Assembly (NCBI GenBank): GCA_964509845.1
Contig: CAZDZG010000001.1
Coordinates: 1-64,000, forward strand
DNA from: WYZ-LMO6 sp964509845
GTDB taxonomy: Archaea; Hadarchaeota; Hadarchaeia; Hadarchaeales; WYZ-LMO6
Reading direction: 5' to 3'
DNA: 64,000 nt
Each line of letters begins with the position of its first letter. Position 1 is the first letter of the stretch. A model generated the notes under the pieces. The model did not search any database and had not been told where the DNA came from. It worked only from the letters and a program-made list of their open reading frames with translations. Both the position numbers and the translations under genes were made by a program. Positions 55,709-64,000 of the stretch are shown here, one piece after another.

Positions 55709-56643
55709 AGAGGGACCTGCTGGGCATGGAGGACCTGAGCAGGGAGGAGGTGGAGGAGCTCCTCAGGCTGGCCTCGGTTTACAAGGAGCGGAGGGGTAGG
55801 CACGATCAGGACCTGCGGGGGAAAAGCGTGGCCCTGCTTTTCGAGAGGCCCTCCACCCGAACCAGGGTGTCCTTCGAGGTGGCCATTTACGAAATGGGGG
55901 GCAATCCCCTTTTCCTGAGCTCCCAGGAGCTCCAGCTGAGCAGGGGGGAGACGATAGCCGACACCGCCAGAACCCTCAGCCGCTACGTTCACGGCATCGT
56001 GGCCAGGGTCTCCTCCCACTCCCACCTGGTGGAGCTGGCCAAGCACAGCACGGTTCCCGTGATCAACGCCCTGAGCCCCCTCCAGCATCCCTGCCAGGCC
56101 CTGGCCGATCTGCTCACCATGCTGGAGCACAAAGGGAGGCTGGAGGGGCTAAAGGTGGCCTGGGTGGGGGACGGGAACAACGTCTGCACCTCCCTCATGC
56201 TGGGGTGCTCCACCATGGGATGCCACTTCTCCGCCGCCATACCCCAGGGATATGAGCCTCCCCAGGAGTTGGTGGAGGAGGCGCACCGCAGGGCCGAGAG
56301 GAGCGGGGGAAGCGTCAGGATCCTCCACCGCCCTGCGGAGGCCGTTTCGGGGGCGGACGTGGTGTACACCGACGTCTTCATCTCCATGGGGAAAGAACAT
56401 GAAAGGGAGAGGAGGGAGAGGGACTTCCGGGGCTTCCAGGTCAACTCGGAGCTCCTCTCCCTGGCCGATCCGCGGGTGATCTTCATGCACTGCCTCCCCG
56501 CCCACCGGGGTGAGGAGGTCACCGACGAGGTCCTGGACGGACCACACTCGGTGGTCTTCGACCAGGCTGAAAACAGGCTCCACGTTCAGAAGGCCGTCCT
56601 CTTCAAGTTCCTGCAGGGGTCAGGGCTCCCCGGAGCATCCTGA
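55705..56643 (+). CDS. argF: Ornithine carbamoyltransferase
   Basis: A 312-residue transcarbamoylase giving citrulline. FERPSTRTRVSFEVA (carbamoyl-phosphate STRTR), LSPLQHPCQALADLLT (HPCQ), VGDGNNVCTSLML (ornithine) and VIFMHCLPAHRGEEV (HCLP) are canonical. It closes the argG-C-J-B-D-F operon. The 3' end overlaps the convergent reductase by 41 bp, which encodes its last 13 residues. Confidence 0.97.
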   Translation: MKRDLLGMEDLSREEVEELLRLASVYKERRGRHDQDLRGKSVALLFERPSTRTRVSFEVAIYEMGGNPLFLSSQELQLSRGETIADTARTLSRYVHGIVARVSSHSHLVELAKHSTVPVINALSPLQHPCQALADLLTMLEHKGRLEGLKVAWVGDGNNVCTSLMLGCSTMGCHFSAAIPQGYEPPQELVEEAHRRAERSGGSVRILHRPAEAVSGADVVYTDVFISMGKEHERERRERDFRGFQVNSELLSLADPRVIFMHCLPAHRGEEVTDEVLDGPHSVVFDQAENRLHVQKAVLFKFLQGSGLPGAS

Positions 56644-57763
56644 CCAGGGCTCCGGGTCCCAGGCCGGAGAGGAGGAGGGGAAGGTTCAGGAGAAGGGGGC
56701 CCAGCAGGGTGGAGTGCCGATCGAAGTCGGCCGCACGCAGGATCTCCTCCTTCACCTCCCGTAGGATCCTGACCAGGAGGTCCAGCTCCCGATCCGACAG
56801 GGGGATCAGAAGCCTCCTGAGCATCCTCCCTATCCTGAGCTCCCTTCCAAAGCATCTTTCCACCTCCCTGGGGTAGAGTTTCAGCTGTTCCTTCCCCCTC
56901 TCCAGCGAGAGGGAAAGGGCGCGGGAGGCCAGGAGGGAACAGGAAAGTCCCAGGTAGAGCCCCCCTCCGGTCAGGGGCTTCACCTGACAGGCCGCGTCCC
57001 CCACCAGCAGGATGGATCCCCTGAGGATGGTGCGGGGGGGATCGTAGGGGATGAGGCCGAAGGAGGTTTTCCCCGGCTTCCCCCTGAGGCGGGGGGAGAG
57101 GAGCCGGAGGAGGGAACGGAGGACCTCACCAGGATCCCCGCGCAGGGTTCCCACCCCTACCCTCACCCTCTCCCCCGCCGGAACCAGCCAGCCGAAGAGC
57201 CCCACGGTGCGGCTGCTCAGGTAGACCTCGGCGGTGTCGGGTTCGGCCTCCCCCCTCACCTCCACCTGCGCACACCTCAGGTACCTCCTCCTCCCCACCA
57301 TTCCACTTCTCCTGGCCACGAGGGAAGCGGCCCCATCCGCCCCCACCAGCACCTTCCCCTCCACCTCCTCCCCCCCCTGAAGCCTCACGGTTCCCCCCCT
57401 TACGTCCAGGCACCTCGTCCCCAGCCGCAGCTCCGCCCCCGCCTCCTGCGCCCTCTCCGCCAGGTGGCGATCGAAGGCCTCCCTGTCCAGCACCAGCGCC
57501 TCCACCCTTCCCCTGTCCAGCTCCAGCACCTCACCGGAGGGGGAGCGGATCAGGCCCCTCCTCAGCCCGCTCAGGGCGAACCTCTCCACCCTCAACCCCA
57601 GCCTCCTCATTCCCTCCCTCCCCACCACCCCCGTGCAGCGCACCGGCCTACCCACGGCCCCGTGCTCCTCCAGGATCAGGACATCAAAACCCTCCCTCGC
57701 CACCTTCTCGGCCAGAAAGCAGCCGGAGGGTCCTCCTCCCACCACCAGCACTTCCCTCTCCAA
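56603..57763 (-). CDS. Geranylgeranyl reductase family flavoprotein
   Basis: A 386-residue FAD oxidoreductase. VLVVGGGPSGCFLAEKVARE is the dinucleotide loop (residues 5-24), VGRPVRCTGVVGREGM holds the CTG(V) element of the geranylgeranyl reductase family, LVGADGAASLVARRSG and ILLVGDAACQVKPLTGGGLY (FAD ribitol motif) are typical. These enzymes saturate archaeol lipids or quinone side chains. A C-terminal helical part of about 95 residues follows, fitting the family. Convergent with argF. Confidence 0.88.
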   Translation of the reverse strand: MEREVLVVGGGPSGCFLAEKVAREGFDVLILEEHGAVGRPVRCTGVVGREGMRRLGLRVERFALSGLRRGLIRSPSGEVLELDRGRVEALVLDREAFDRHLAERAQEAGAELRLGTRCLDVRGGTVRLQGGEEVEGKVLVGADGAASLVARRSGMVGRRRYLRCAQVEVRGEAEPDTAEVYLSSRTVGLFGWLVPAGERVRVGVGTLRGDPGEVLRSLLRLLSPRLRGKPGKTSFGLIPYDPPRTILRGSILLVGDAACQVKPLTGGGLYLGLSCSLLASRALSLSLERGKEQLKLYPREVERCFGRELRIGRMLRRLLIPLSDRELDLLVRILREVKEEILRAADFDRHSTLLGPLLLNLPLLLSGLGPGALVRMLRGALTPAGT

Positions 57764-57798
57764 CTTCTCTCAAGCCTTAAGAGGGAGGGGGATAAAGG

Positions 57799-58113
57799 AT
57801 GAAGATGAAGGCTGTTTTTTACGCCCTGGCGGGCGCGCTCCTTCTCCTCCTTCCCGGTTTCCTCCTGAGCCTGGTGGCCTACCCTGAGAAGGACCGGTTG
57901 AGCCTCCCCCTGAGGATGGCCGTCAGCCTGGGACTGGGGGTCCTCCTCAACGTCTACCTGGGCATCTTGCTGGGAAGGCTGGGCCTCCTGCGGACCTCCC
58001 CCTTTCTCCTCTCCAACCTCCTCCTCTGCGCCGGGCTGGCCGTCGCGGCCTTCGCCAGGGGGGCCTATCCCTTTCACCAGCTCCGGAGGGTGAGGGGTCA
58101 GGAGGGAAAATGA
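57799..58113 (+). CDS. Small membrane protein
   Basis: A 104-residue protein with three hydrophobic helices: VFYALAGALLLLLPGFLLSL, LRMAVSLGLGVLLNVYLGIL and PFLLSNLLLCAGLAVAAFA, and a basic tail. It resembles the N-terminal part of DUF1616-like archaeal membrane proteins, but too short to assign. Divergent from the reductase (35-bp spacer), followed by a 58-residue protein in the next frame (ATG three bases after its TGA starts 58111). Confidence 0.55.
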   Translation: MKMKAVFYALAGALLLLLPGFLLSLVAYPEKDRLSLPLRMAVSLGLGVLLNVYLGILLGRLGLLRTSPFLLSNLLLCAGLAVAAFARGAYPFHQLRRVRGQEGK

Positions 58114-58290
58114 ATGGGCATCCCGGAGAGCTACCGCAGCCACTACATCTACCAGATCCTGCAGGGGTGGAGGTTCTCCAGGTTCCTGAGGGAGAGGTAC
58201 CAGCTGACCATGGAGGATTATGAGAAGCTTGAGGAGTCCAAGAGGAAGGAAATCTGGGAGGAGTTCCTGAGGTACTGCGGAAGGAACTGA
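58114..58290 (+). CDS. Small 58-residue soluble protein
   Basis: Too short to have been listed as a long frame. It begins MGIPESYRSHYIYQILQGWR and continues FSRFLRERYQLTMEDYEKLE to RYCGRN. Aromatic residues and alternating charges suggest two amphipathic helices. Codon use is that of real genes (AGG, GAG, AAG, CTG), GGAGGGAAA precedes the ATG, and it fits between the membrane protein and the nucleoside hydrolase with 0-2 nt gaps. No family recognised. Confidence 0.6.
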   Translation: MGIPESYRSHYIYQILQGWRFSRFLRERYQLTMEDYEKLEESKRKEIWEEFLRYCGRN

Positions 58291-58292
58291 AC

Positions 58293-59225
58293 ATGAGAAG
58301 GGTCCTGCTGGACATGGATCCGGGGATAGACGATGCCCTGGCCCTTCTCCTGGCCCTGCGCTCCCCGGAGCTGGAGGTGGAGGCCATCACGACGGTCGCC
58401 GGAAACGTGGAGGTGGAGAAGACCACGCGGAACGCCCTTAGGCTCCTGGAGGCCCTGGCCCTGCGCTCCCCGCCTGTGGCCGGGGGATGCTCAGGGCCCC
58501 TGATTCGTCCCCTTCTTACGGCCAAGCACGTTCACGGAGAGGATGGGCTGGGGGGAGTGGCCCTCCCCGAACCCAGTCTGTCCCCCCTGCCCAGGCACGC
58601 GGTGCAGGTGATGGCGGAGGTCGTGGGGAGGGGGGCCAGCGTGGTCTGCACGGGTCCCCTCACCAACCTGGCCCTCGCCCTCCTCCTCCACCCGCGGGAG
58701 CTGAGAGGGGCAAGGGAGGTGGTGGTGATGGGAGGGGCTTACGGCCTCTCCCCCTTCGGCCACGGGAATGTCACGCCGGTGGCGGAGTACAACGTGTACG
58801 TGGATCCGGAGGCGGCCGAGCTGGTCTTCGGCTCCGGCCTCCCCCTGCTGGCGGTCGGCCTGGACGTCACCATGGACCCCTCGGCCATGCTCTCGCGCCG
58901 GGAATACGTTAAGCTGAAGAGGGCCGGGACCAGGGAAGCTGAGCTGGCGGCCAGGCTCCTCCGTCCCCTGCTGGAGAGGTTCGACAGGGTGGCCCTCCAC
59001 GATCCCATGGCGGTCGCCGCCCTCCTGGATCCATCCCTCTTCCGGGTGGGGAGGTACGAGGTGAGGGTGGAAACCAGGGGGGAGCTCACGAGGGGACAGA
59101 CGGTGGTGGATAGGAGGGGATTCTCCCTTCCGGGGGAGGAATGGAGGGGTCACAGGATAAAGATCTGCGAGGAGGTGGACGGAGAGGGTTTCCGCCAGCT
59201 CTTCCTGGAGAGGTTGATGGGTTGA
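58293..59225 (+). CDS. Inosine-uridine type nucleoside hydrolase
   Basis: A 310-residue Ca-dependent N-ribohydrolase. LLDMDPGIDDALALLLAL is the DXDXXXDD calcium site (residues 6-15), VAGNVEVEKTTRNALRLLE follows, TGPLTNLALAL is the family block and VALHDPMAVAALL carries the late His and Asp. It cleaves nucleosides to base and ribose. The following gene is a ribokinase-type PfkB that could phosphorylate the freed ribose, giving a coherent nucleoside-salvage pair. Confidence 0.92.
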   Translation: MRRVLLDMDPGIDDALALLLALRSPELEVEAITTVAGNVEVEKTTRNALRLLEALALRSPPVAGGCSGPLIRPLLTAKHVHGEDGLGGVALPEPSLSPLPRHAVQVMAEVVGRGASVVCTGPLTNLALALLLHPRELRGAREVVVMGGAYGLSPFGHGNVTPVAEYNVYVDPEAAELVFGSGLPLLAVGLDVTMDPSAMLSRREYVKLKRAGTREAELAARLLRPLLERFDRVALHDPMAVAALLDPSLFRVGRYEVRVETRGELTRGQTVVDRRGFSLPGEEWRGHRIKICEEVDGEGFRQLFLERLMG

Positions 59226-60145
59226 TCCCCCGGCTGGTGGTGGTGGGAAGCCTGCACGTGGATCTGGTGCTTAGGGTGAGCAGGCTTCCCAAGGCGGGGG
59301 AAACCGTGCTGGGGGAGGAACTGAGGGTGGGAATGGGCGGGAAGGGGGCCAACCAGGCGGTGGCGGCGGCCAGGCTGGGGGCCAGGGTCTGGATGGTGGG
59401 AAAGGTGGGAAGGGATGAGGAGGGGAGGAGGATGGTGGAGGAGCTGCGCAGGGAGGGGGTGGACGTCTCTCACGTGAGGGAGGACCGGAGACCCTCGGGA
59501 AGGGCCCTCATCCTGGTGGAGAGAGGGGGGGAGAACATGATAGGAGTTTACCCCGGCGCGGATCTGGGGTGCGGGAGGAGGGAGGTGGAGGAGGCCGGGG
59601 ATCTCATCAGGGGGGCGGATCTCCTCCTCACCCAGTTGGAGATACCGCTCCCGGCCGTGAGGAGGGCGTTGGAGCTGGCGGGGGGAAGGAGCCTCCTCAA
59701 CCTGGCCCCCTACCGCCCCTTGCCCGAGGAGGTTTGGAAAAGGGCGGGAGTGGTGGTGGCCAACAGGGTGGAGGCGGGGCAGGCGGTGGGAGGGGGGAGG
59801 GTGGAGGAGGTGGCCAGGAGGCTCCTGGAGAAGGGGCCGAAGGGAGTGGTGATAACCCTGGGGGAGAGGGGCGCCTACTTCCTGACGGAGGAGGAGGGGG
59901 GAAGGGTTCCGGGGGTAAGGGTGAGGGTCAGGGATAGCACGGGGGCGGGGGATGCGTTCTGCGGGGCCCTGGCCGTGGCGCTGGCTTCGGGCAGGCCCTT
60001 GGAGGAAGCCGTGTGGTGGGCCAACTGCGCCGGGGCCCTGGCCACCACCAGGATGGGCGCCCGGGAAGCCCTCCCCTTCCGCGAGGAGGTGGAACGCCTC
60101 TTCCGGAGGGCGAAGAATTTAAGGGTGAGAGAAAGAAGAAGGGTT

Positions 60146-60160
<15 letters not shown>
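59222..60160 (+). CDS. PfkB family sugar kinase, ribokinase-like
   Basis: A 312-residue kinase. VVVGSLHVDLVLRVSRLPKA, GGKGANQAVAAARLGA (PfkB signature 1), LLTQLEIPLPAV and DSTGAGDAFCGALAVALASG (signature 2 with catalytic Asp) mark it. It starts at TTG 59222, which overlaps the hydrolase TGA (TTGA) and follows GGAGAGG; no ATG lies near. Its C-terminal RRAKNLRVRERRRVGPVA is basic, and the last 15 bp, including the TAG, lie inside tRNA-Ile. Likely acts on ribose released by the upstream hydrolase. Confidence 0.88.
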
Positions 60161-60221
<61 letters not shown>

Positions 60222-60299
60222 CAGTCCCCTTTTGAAACCCCAGCGCCCGGAGCTACGGATGCTGGAGGGAAAAGAGGGGAGGGAGGAACCATCGCAGAG

Positions 60300-60854
60300 C
60301 TAGCCCAGAGGAAAAACCCTGAGATCCTCGTAGATGGGGCCCTCGGATGTAAGCGTGCTCTTCTTCAGGTGGACCTCCCTCACCTCCACCCTTCCGAACT
60401 CCTCCTTCCTTCCCCTTTCCACCGCCCGCAGAAGGGTTTCCCTGCTCTCCACCTTCTTCACCCTGGCCAGCGTGAGGTGGGGGACGAACTCTGTGTCCCT
60501 GGGAAAACCCAGCTTGGCCAGCTCCCTGTCCAGACTCCTCTGCAGGGAGGAGAGGGCCTCCCACCCCTCCCCCACCCCGGCCCAGATCACCCTCACGTAC
60601 TGCGGGCTGGGAAAGACCCCCGTCCCCTTCACCTCCATGACGAAGGGGGAAAACCCTCTCACCCCCCTCCTCAGGGCTTCCTCCACCTCCCCCAGCCTTC
60701 CCTCCTCCACCTCCCCCAGGAACTTCAGGGTGAGGTGAAGGTTCTCGGGCTCCACCAGCTTCAGGGTGGCCCCCGCCTGCAGGAGCTGGTGCTGGAACCT
60801 CACCAGCCTGTCCCGCATCTCCTCGCTTATCTCCACGGCTACGAAGGACCTCAT
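60300..60854 (-). CDS. thpR: RNA 2',3'-cyclic phosphodiesterase (ThpR/LigT)
   Basis: A 184-residue 2H phosphoesterase. The two HXT motifs are HLTLKFLGEV (about residue 41) and HLTLARVKKV (about 127), in the two halves of the fold, with MRSFVAVEISEEMRDRLV at the N-terminus. It opens 2',3'-cyclic phosphate to 2'-phosphate and can ligate tRNA halves in vitro. It follows the Cdc48 gene with a 4-nt gap on the same strand. Its relevance to splicing of the intron-bearing tRNA is only possible. Confidence 0.93.
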   Translation of the reverse strand: MRSFVAVEISEEMRDRLVRFQHQLLQAGATLKLVEPENLHLTLKFLGEVEEGRLGEVEEALRRGVRGFSPFVMEVKGTGVFPSPQYVRVIWAGVGEGWEALSSLQRSLDRELAKLGFPRDTEFVPHLTLARVKKVESRETLLRAVERGRKEEFGRVEVREVHLKKSTLTSEGPIYEDLRVFPLG

Positions 60855-60858
60855 CCCC

Positions 60859-63800
60859 TCAGTAGAAAATTCTGGGTGCGGTTTCCTTTTTGAGCTCGCT
60901 CTTGGTGCGGGTGAGGAAGGAGCGGTAGATCTCCTCGGCTTCCGGGGTGAGGGAGGGCTTGACCTTCTTCATGGCCTCCCGGAAGTGCCTCACGGTCACC
61001 TCCTTAGCCTGAAGGTTCTCCCTTAGGGCCAGCATGGCGGCTTCCCTGCAGAGGGCGGCCAGATCGGAGCCCGAGTAGTGCTCGGTCTCCTTGGCCAGCT
61101 GCTCCAGGTCCACATCCTTGGCCAGGGGCATCTTTCGGGTGTGGATCTTCAGGATCTCCAGCCTGGCCTTCTCGTCCGGAGGAGGCACGTACACCAGCCT
61201 GTCGAACCTTCCCGGACGAAGAAGGGCGGGATCGATGAGGTCGGGGCGGTTGGTAGCCCCTATCACCACCACGTTCTCCAGCTTCTCCAGCCCGTCCAGC
61301 TCCGTGAGGAGCTGGCTTATCACGCGCTCCGTCACGTGGGCATCCCCGAAGCCCGACCCCCTCCTGGGCACCAGGGCATCCAGCTCGTCAAAAAAGATGA
61401 TGGCGGGGGCGGCTGTCTTGGCCCTTCGGAAGACTTCCCTGACCCCACGCTCGGAGTTGTGCACCAGCACGTTGCCGAAGCCCGCGAGGAACCTCTCCGT
61501 GGGGTTTATGCTTATGTCGTACACGAAGGGATGGCTGTATGGCTCCCGCCTCTTGGAAACAACGAGATCCCAGTAAACATCCCCATCGAAATGTCTCTCG
61601 GGGGCCTTCAGCTTTCTGTGCAGTTTCATGTCAGAAAGGTATTTGCGAATCTTCTGCGTCTTTTTCGGATCCATGAAGCCGATCTCCTCGACAAAGGTGC
61701 GCAGGAAGCCCGACCACAGGAACCTGATGCGGTAGCTGATTGCCCCGGTTCGCTCTTTCTTTGGATGGCAGTGCGCAACGATGCCGAAGTACTGGAGAAG
61801 AAGCAGGAGGTCGTTAGCCAATCGTCTGCTCGTTGAGGAGACCTCCACATACTTTCCGCTGAAGTAGCCGTTCCCGCTGATGTAACCCCTCAAAAAGGCC
61901 GCTACCACGGGCTTCCTTGCCGAAAGGATGGCCGCGGGCACGCTCTTGTGCCTGGCCCCTCCTTTGAGCCCGAGAACGTGCTCCATGAAAGCCCTGAGCG
62001 GCGGAGAGGAGATTATGACGTCCCTCCCCCTCGAATTCGGTTTTCTGTAGATCTGGACCTTGCCGAAGAGCTTCCTGCAGAGTCTCGCTATCCTCCCAGC
62101 CTCTTTGTCAGACGTGCTCACCCTTACTCCGTATTTCATGTAGGAACCCTCCGCCACCCACAGTCCTAGGAAAAGGGCAAGATCCTCATCCAGTGGCAAC
62201 ACCCCTGGCAGTTTGTGTTTCCTGTATCTGGAGGTGATCTCCAGCGTACGGGGATCGTACTGGAGGTCAGCGGCCTTCATGAGCGAGACGAAGGCGTCGA
62301 GCTGCATGGCTGCCCTCTTGGTGTACGCGTGGAGGTTCTTCTTGGCTTTTCCCAGGATTTGGGCCACCTTCTCCGCACCGAGTTTCTCCACGGCTTTTGC
62401 CACAAGGGATTGACCGTTGCTTACGTACAGCTTCAGACCCTTTCCATAGAATCCCTCTATCAGGTTAAACTCCTTCACGGACTCAACCGGTTTTATGAAC
62501 CTTGCCACGGCTATCCTAGACTGATAGGGAACGACCCTATCGGCAGTCACCTCCTCAAAGCCTCCGTTTCTCTTGACGAACACGCTGTGTCCACCCGTTA
62601 CTCGCACCTCTCTCCCAGTTTCGGTTACGAGCACATCTATGTAGGGGGGAGCAGGATGCCTGATGAAATCCACTATTTTCGAATACTTCATTTGGTAGTC
62701 ATCCGTGACGGTGGGCGCGTAGAGGTCTCCGTCGTTCTCCTTCTCCACCAGCTCCCCGATCTTCTTCCTCTCCAGCACACCATTCCTCAGAACCAGCACT
62801 TCCTCGTCGTAAGGCAATGATTCTCCCACCCATTTGGACAGGAGCTCGGGCCCCTTGACGGAGATGAAGTTGGCCTCGCTCTCCGTGGCCACCGCCCTGG
62901 CCAGAAGGGTCTTGCCCGTTCCAGGCGGGCCGAAGAGAAGGATGCCCTTGGGGGGCTCTATGCCCATGCGCTTGAAGGCGTCGGGATACTTCAGGGGCCA
63001 CTCCACGGCCTCCCTCAGCTCCATCTTGGCCTCTTCCAGCCCTCCTATGTCCGACCAGTGCACATCGGGTATCTCCAGCATCACCTCTCTCATGGCGGAG
63101 GGCTCCACCACCTTGAGCCCGTTCTCAAAGTCTTCCTTGGTCACCTGCAGCTCCTCCAGGATCTCGGGAGGGATGGTCTTCTCCTCCAGGTTTATCTTGG
63201 GAAGGATCCTGCGGAGGGCGCTCATGGCCGCCTCCTTGCAGAGGGCCTCCAGGTCCGCCCCCACGAAGCCGTGGGTTATGTCCGCCAGCCAGTCCAGATC
63301 GACGTCCTTGGCGAGGGGCATACCCCGGGTGTGGATCTGCAGAATTTCCTTCCTCCCCTCCCTGTCCGGCACCCCTATCTCTATCTCCCTGTCGAACCTA
63401 CCGGGCCTCCTTATCGCCGGATCCAGGGCGTTGGGGCGGTTGGTGGCCCCTATCACGATCACCTTTCCCCTCGACTTCAGGCCGTCCAGGACGGTACACA
63501 GGGTCGCCACCACCCTCCTCTCCACCTCCCCCGTTACCTCCTCCCTTTTGGGAGCTATGGCGTCCAGCTCATCTATGAAGACTATGGAGGGGGCGTTCTT
63601 CTCCGCATCCTCGAAGATCTTCCTGAGACGTGCCTCGGACTCCCCGTACCACTTGCTCATCACCTCCGGTCCGTTGATGGCGAAGAAGTTGGCCCCCGAC
63701 TCATTGGCCACCGCCTTAGCTATGAGGGTCTTCCCCGTTCCGGGGGGACCGTAAAGCAGCACCCCTTTGGGAGGCTCTATGCCTAGCCTGTCGAAGAGTT

Positions 63801-64000
63801 CCGGGTGCTTGAGGGGAAGCTCTATCATCTCCCTCACCCTTTTCAGCTCCTCCTTCAGTCCCCCTATGTCCTCGTAGGTCACCGCCGGGACCTTCGCCTC
63901 CTTGACCGCCACGGCTTCGGGCAGCACCTCGATCTCCGTGGAGTCCACCACCAGCACGATTCCCGGAGGAAGGGTGGAGACCACGATGAACCTCATCTCC
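60859..64000 (-). CDS. Cdc48/VAT AAA+ ATPase with intein, 5' end outside window
   Basis: The visible 1045 residues (numbering from the first Met inside the window, 63996) lack most of the N domain; RFIVVSTLPPGIVLVVDSTE is the end of that domain, so the gene continues past 64000. D1 AAA has GPPGTGKT (83-90) and IVFIDELDA (138-146); D2 has GPPGTGKT (356-363), is interrupted by a 455-residue intein at KWVGE/SERG (393-847), and resumes with IIFFDELDAL (866-874). The C-terminal tail ends in FLTRTKSELKKETAPRIFY: Phe-Tyr endings resemble the HbYX proteasome-docking motif. Cdc48 unfolds proteins for the 20S proteasome, whose alpha subunit is at 27.8 kb. Confidence 0.97.
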   Translation of the reverse strand, partial: EMRFIVVSTLPPGIVLVVDSTEIEVLPEAVAVKEAKVPAVTYEDIGGLKEELKRVREMIELPLKHPELFDRLGIEPPKGVLLYGPPGTGKTLIAKAVANESGANFFAINGPEVMSKWYGESEARLRKIFEDAEKNAPSIVFIDELDAIAPKREEVTGEVERRVVATLCTVLDGLKSRGKVIVIGATNRPNALDPAIRRPGRFDREIEIGVPDREGRKEILQIHTRGMPLAKDVDLDWLADITHGFVGADLEALCKEAAMSALRRILPKINLEEKTIPPEILEELQVTKEDFENGLKVVEPSAMREVMLEIPDVHWSDIGGLEEAKMELREAVEWPLKYPDAFKRMGIEPPKGILLFGPPGTGKTLLARAVATESEANFISVKGPELLSKWVGESLPYDEEVLVLRNGVLERKKIGELVEKENDGDLYAPTVTDDYQMKYSKIVDFIRHPAPPYIDVLVTETGREVRVTGGHSVFVKRNGGFEEVTADRVVPYQSRIAVARFIKPVESVKEFNLIEGFYGKGLKLYVSNGQSLVAKAVEKLGAEKVAQILGKAKKNLHAYTKRAAMQLDAFVSLMKAADLQYDPRTLEITSRYRKHKLPGVLPLDEDLALFLGLWVAEGSYMKYGVRVSTSDKEAGRIARLCRKLFGKVQIYRKPNSRGRDVIISSPPLRAFMEHVLGLKGGARHKSVPAAILSARKPVVAAFLRGYISGNGYFSGKYVEVSSTSRRLANDLLLLLQYFGIVAHCHPKKERTGAISYRIRFLWSGFLRTFVEEIGFMDPKKTQKIRKYLSDMKLHRKLKAPERHFDGDVYWDLVVSKRREPYSHPFVYDISINPTERFLAGFGNVLVHNSERGVREVFRRAKTAAPAIIFFDELDALVPRRGSGFGDAHVTERVISQLLTELDGLEKLENVVVIGATNRPDLIDPALLRPGRFDRLVYVPPPDEKARLEILKIHTRKMPLAKDVDLEQLAKETEHYSGSDLAALCREAAMLALRENLQAKEVTVRHFREAMKKVKPSLTPEAEEIYRSFLTRTKSELKKETAPRIFY
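61456..62820 (-). mobile_element. Intein in the D2 domain of Cdc48 with LAGLIDADG endonuclease
   Basis: 455 residues between VGE and SERG. Splice block A starts SLPYDEEVLVL (Ser1 instead of the common Cys), block B is VTGGHSVFV (467-475) and the C-terminal block FVYDISINPTERFLAGFGNV, LVHN ends in His-Asn before the extein Ser. The central LAGLIDADG region has motif 1 LFLGLWVAEGSY (609-619, acidic Glu616) and motif 2 FLRGYISGNGYFSG (701-714) with Asn709 where Asp or Glu is expected. GC appears lower by eye than the flanks, in line with horizontal origin. Confidence 0.93.

Noticed and set aside
60859..60920. Terminal Phe-Tyr of Cdc48 as a definite HbYX proteasome motif
   Set aside because: The end is RIFY rather than a clean hydrophobic-Tyr-X; mentioned only as a resemblance.
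61456..62820. Intein region as a frameshifted or separate gene
   Set aside because: The frame is continuous with Cdc48 on both sides, and intein blocks A, B, F and G are present at a known type of insertion site.

Overview
This is a gene-dense, GC-rich archaeal contig. The archaeal assignment rests on proteasome alpha, the exosome trio Rrp42/Rrp41/Rrp4, SBDS, prefoldin beta, KEOPS subunits Pcc1 and Cgi121, RNA polymerase subunit P, ribosomal proteins eL43 and eL15, RNase P Pop5, aIF2 beta, an intron-containing tRNA and a Cdc48 ATPase with an intein. Arginine is written mostly as AGG, genes overlap by ATGA or TGATG, and many starts sit 25-35 nt below a TATA-like box (short leaders). These traits fit an uncultivated, probably thermophilic, euryarchaeal-type lineage. 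A 100-N scaffold gap at 3272-3371 points to a draft or metagenome assembly. I cannot place the organism more finely from sequence alone.

Layout. 1-0.4 kb: intron-bearing tRNA-Glu, a candidate C/D box sRNA and tRNA-Arg. 0.4-7.9 kb: two radical SAM proteins, a 3-hydroxyacyl-CoA dehydrogenase, a lactonase-like hydrolase, an HD hydrolase, an M42 peptidase, a compact deacetylase and a small ferredoxin. 7.9-10.5 kb: iron module, FeoB plus a DtxR-FeoA fusion regulator with a palindromic operator. 10.5-13.1 kb: two GT4 glycosyltransferases. 13.1-16.1 kb: MBL hydrolase, Nudix, CooC-type ATPase, NikR, a 40-residue protein and a DUF2148 protein (nickel / Fe-S context). 16.1-22 kb: presenilin-type protease, a PurN-like/PurD-like pair, enoyl-CoA hydratase, DJ-1 protein, sugar nucleotidyltransferase, unknown membrane protein. 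22-29.8 kb: ilvE, DHH hydrolase, then the conserved archaeal information cluster (prefoldin, Pcc1, RpoP, eL43, exosome, SBDS, PsmA, Pop5, COG1325, eL15), all on the minus strand. 29.8-41.2 kb: serA, argG1, argH, leuB, leuD, leuC, ilvD, ilvC, ilvN, ilvB, continuing on the same strand, preceded by aIF2 beta and an OB-fold gene. 42.6-50 kb: Cgi121, a duplicated PhoU-TrkA_C protein, a radical SAM protein, PRPP synthase, TrmG10, RNase Z, UPF0200/UPF0201 and a MoaD-like protein. 50-56.6 kb: arginine operon argG2-C-J-B-D-F. 56.6-64 kb: geranylgeranyl reductase, nucleoside hydrolase, PfkB kinase running into tRNA-Ile, ThpR, and Cdc48 cut by the window end.

Together the genes give almost complete branched-chain amino acid synthesis (ilvB, N, C, D, E and leuB, C, D; leuA not seen) and the arginine pathway from acetylglutamate to arginine (argB, C, D, J, F, G, H), including two unlike ArgG paralogues. 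The most unusual points are the intein with a degraded endonuclease motif, the N-terminally short eL15, the divergent ArgG1, the PurN/PurD-like pair lacking the usual PurD N-terminal motif, the tandem PhoU-TrkA_C fusion, the tRNA-Ile overlapped by a coding gene, and the candidate sRNA between the tRNAs. No CRISPR array, insertion sequence or prophage was seen.
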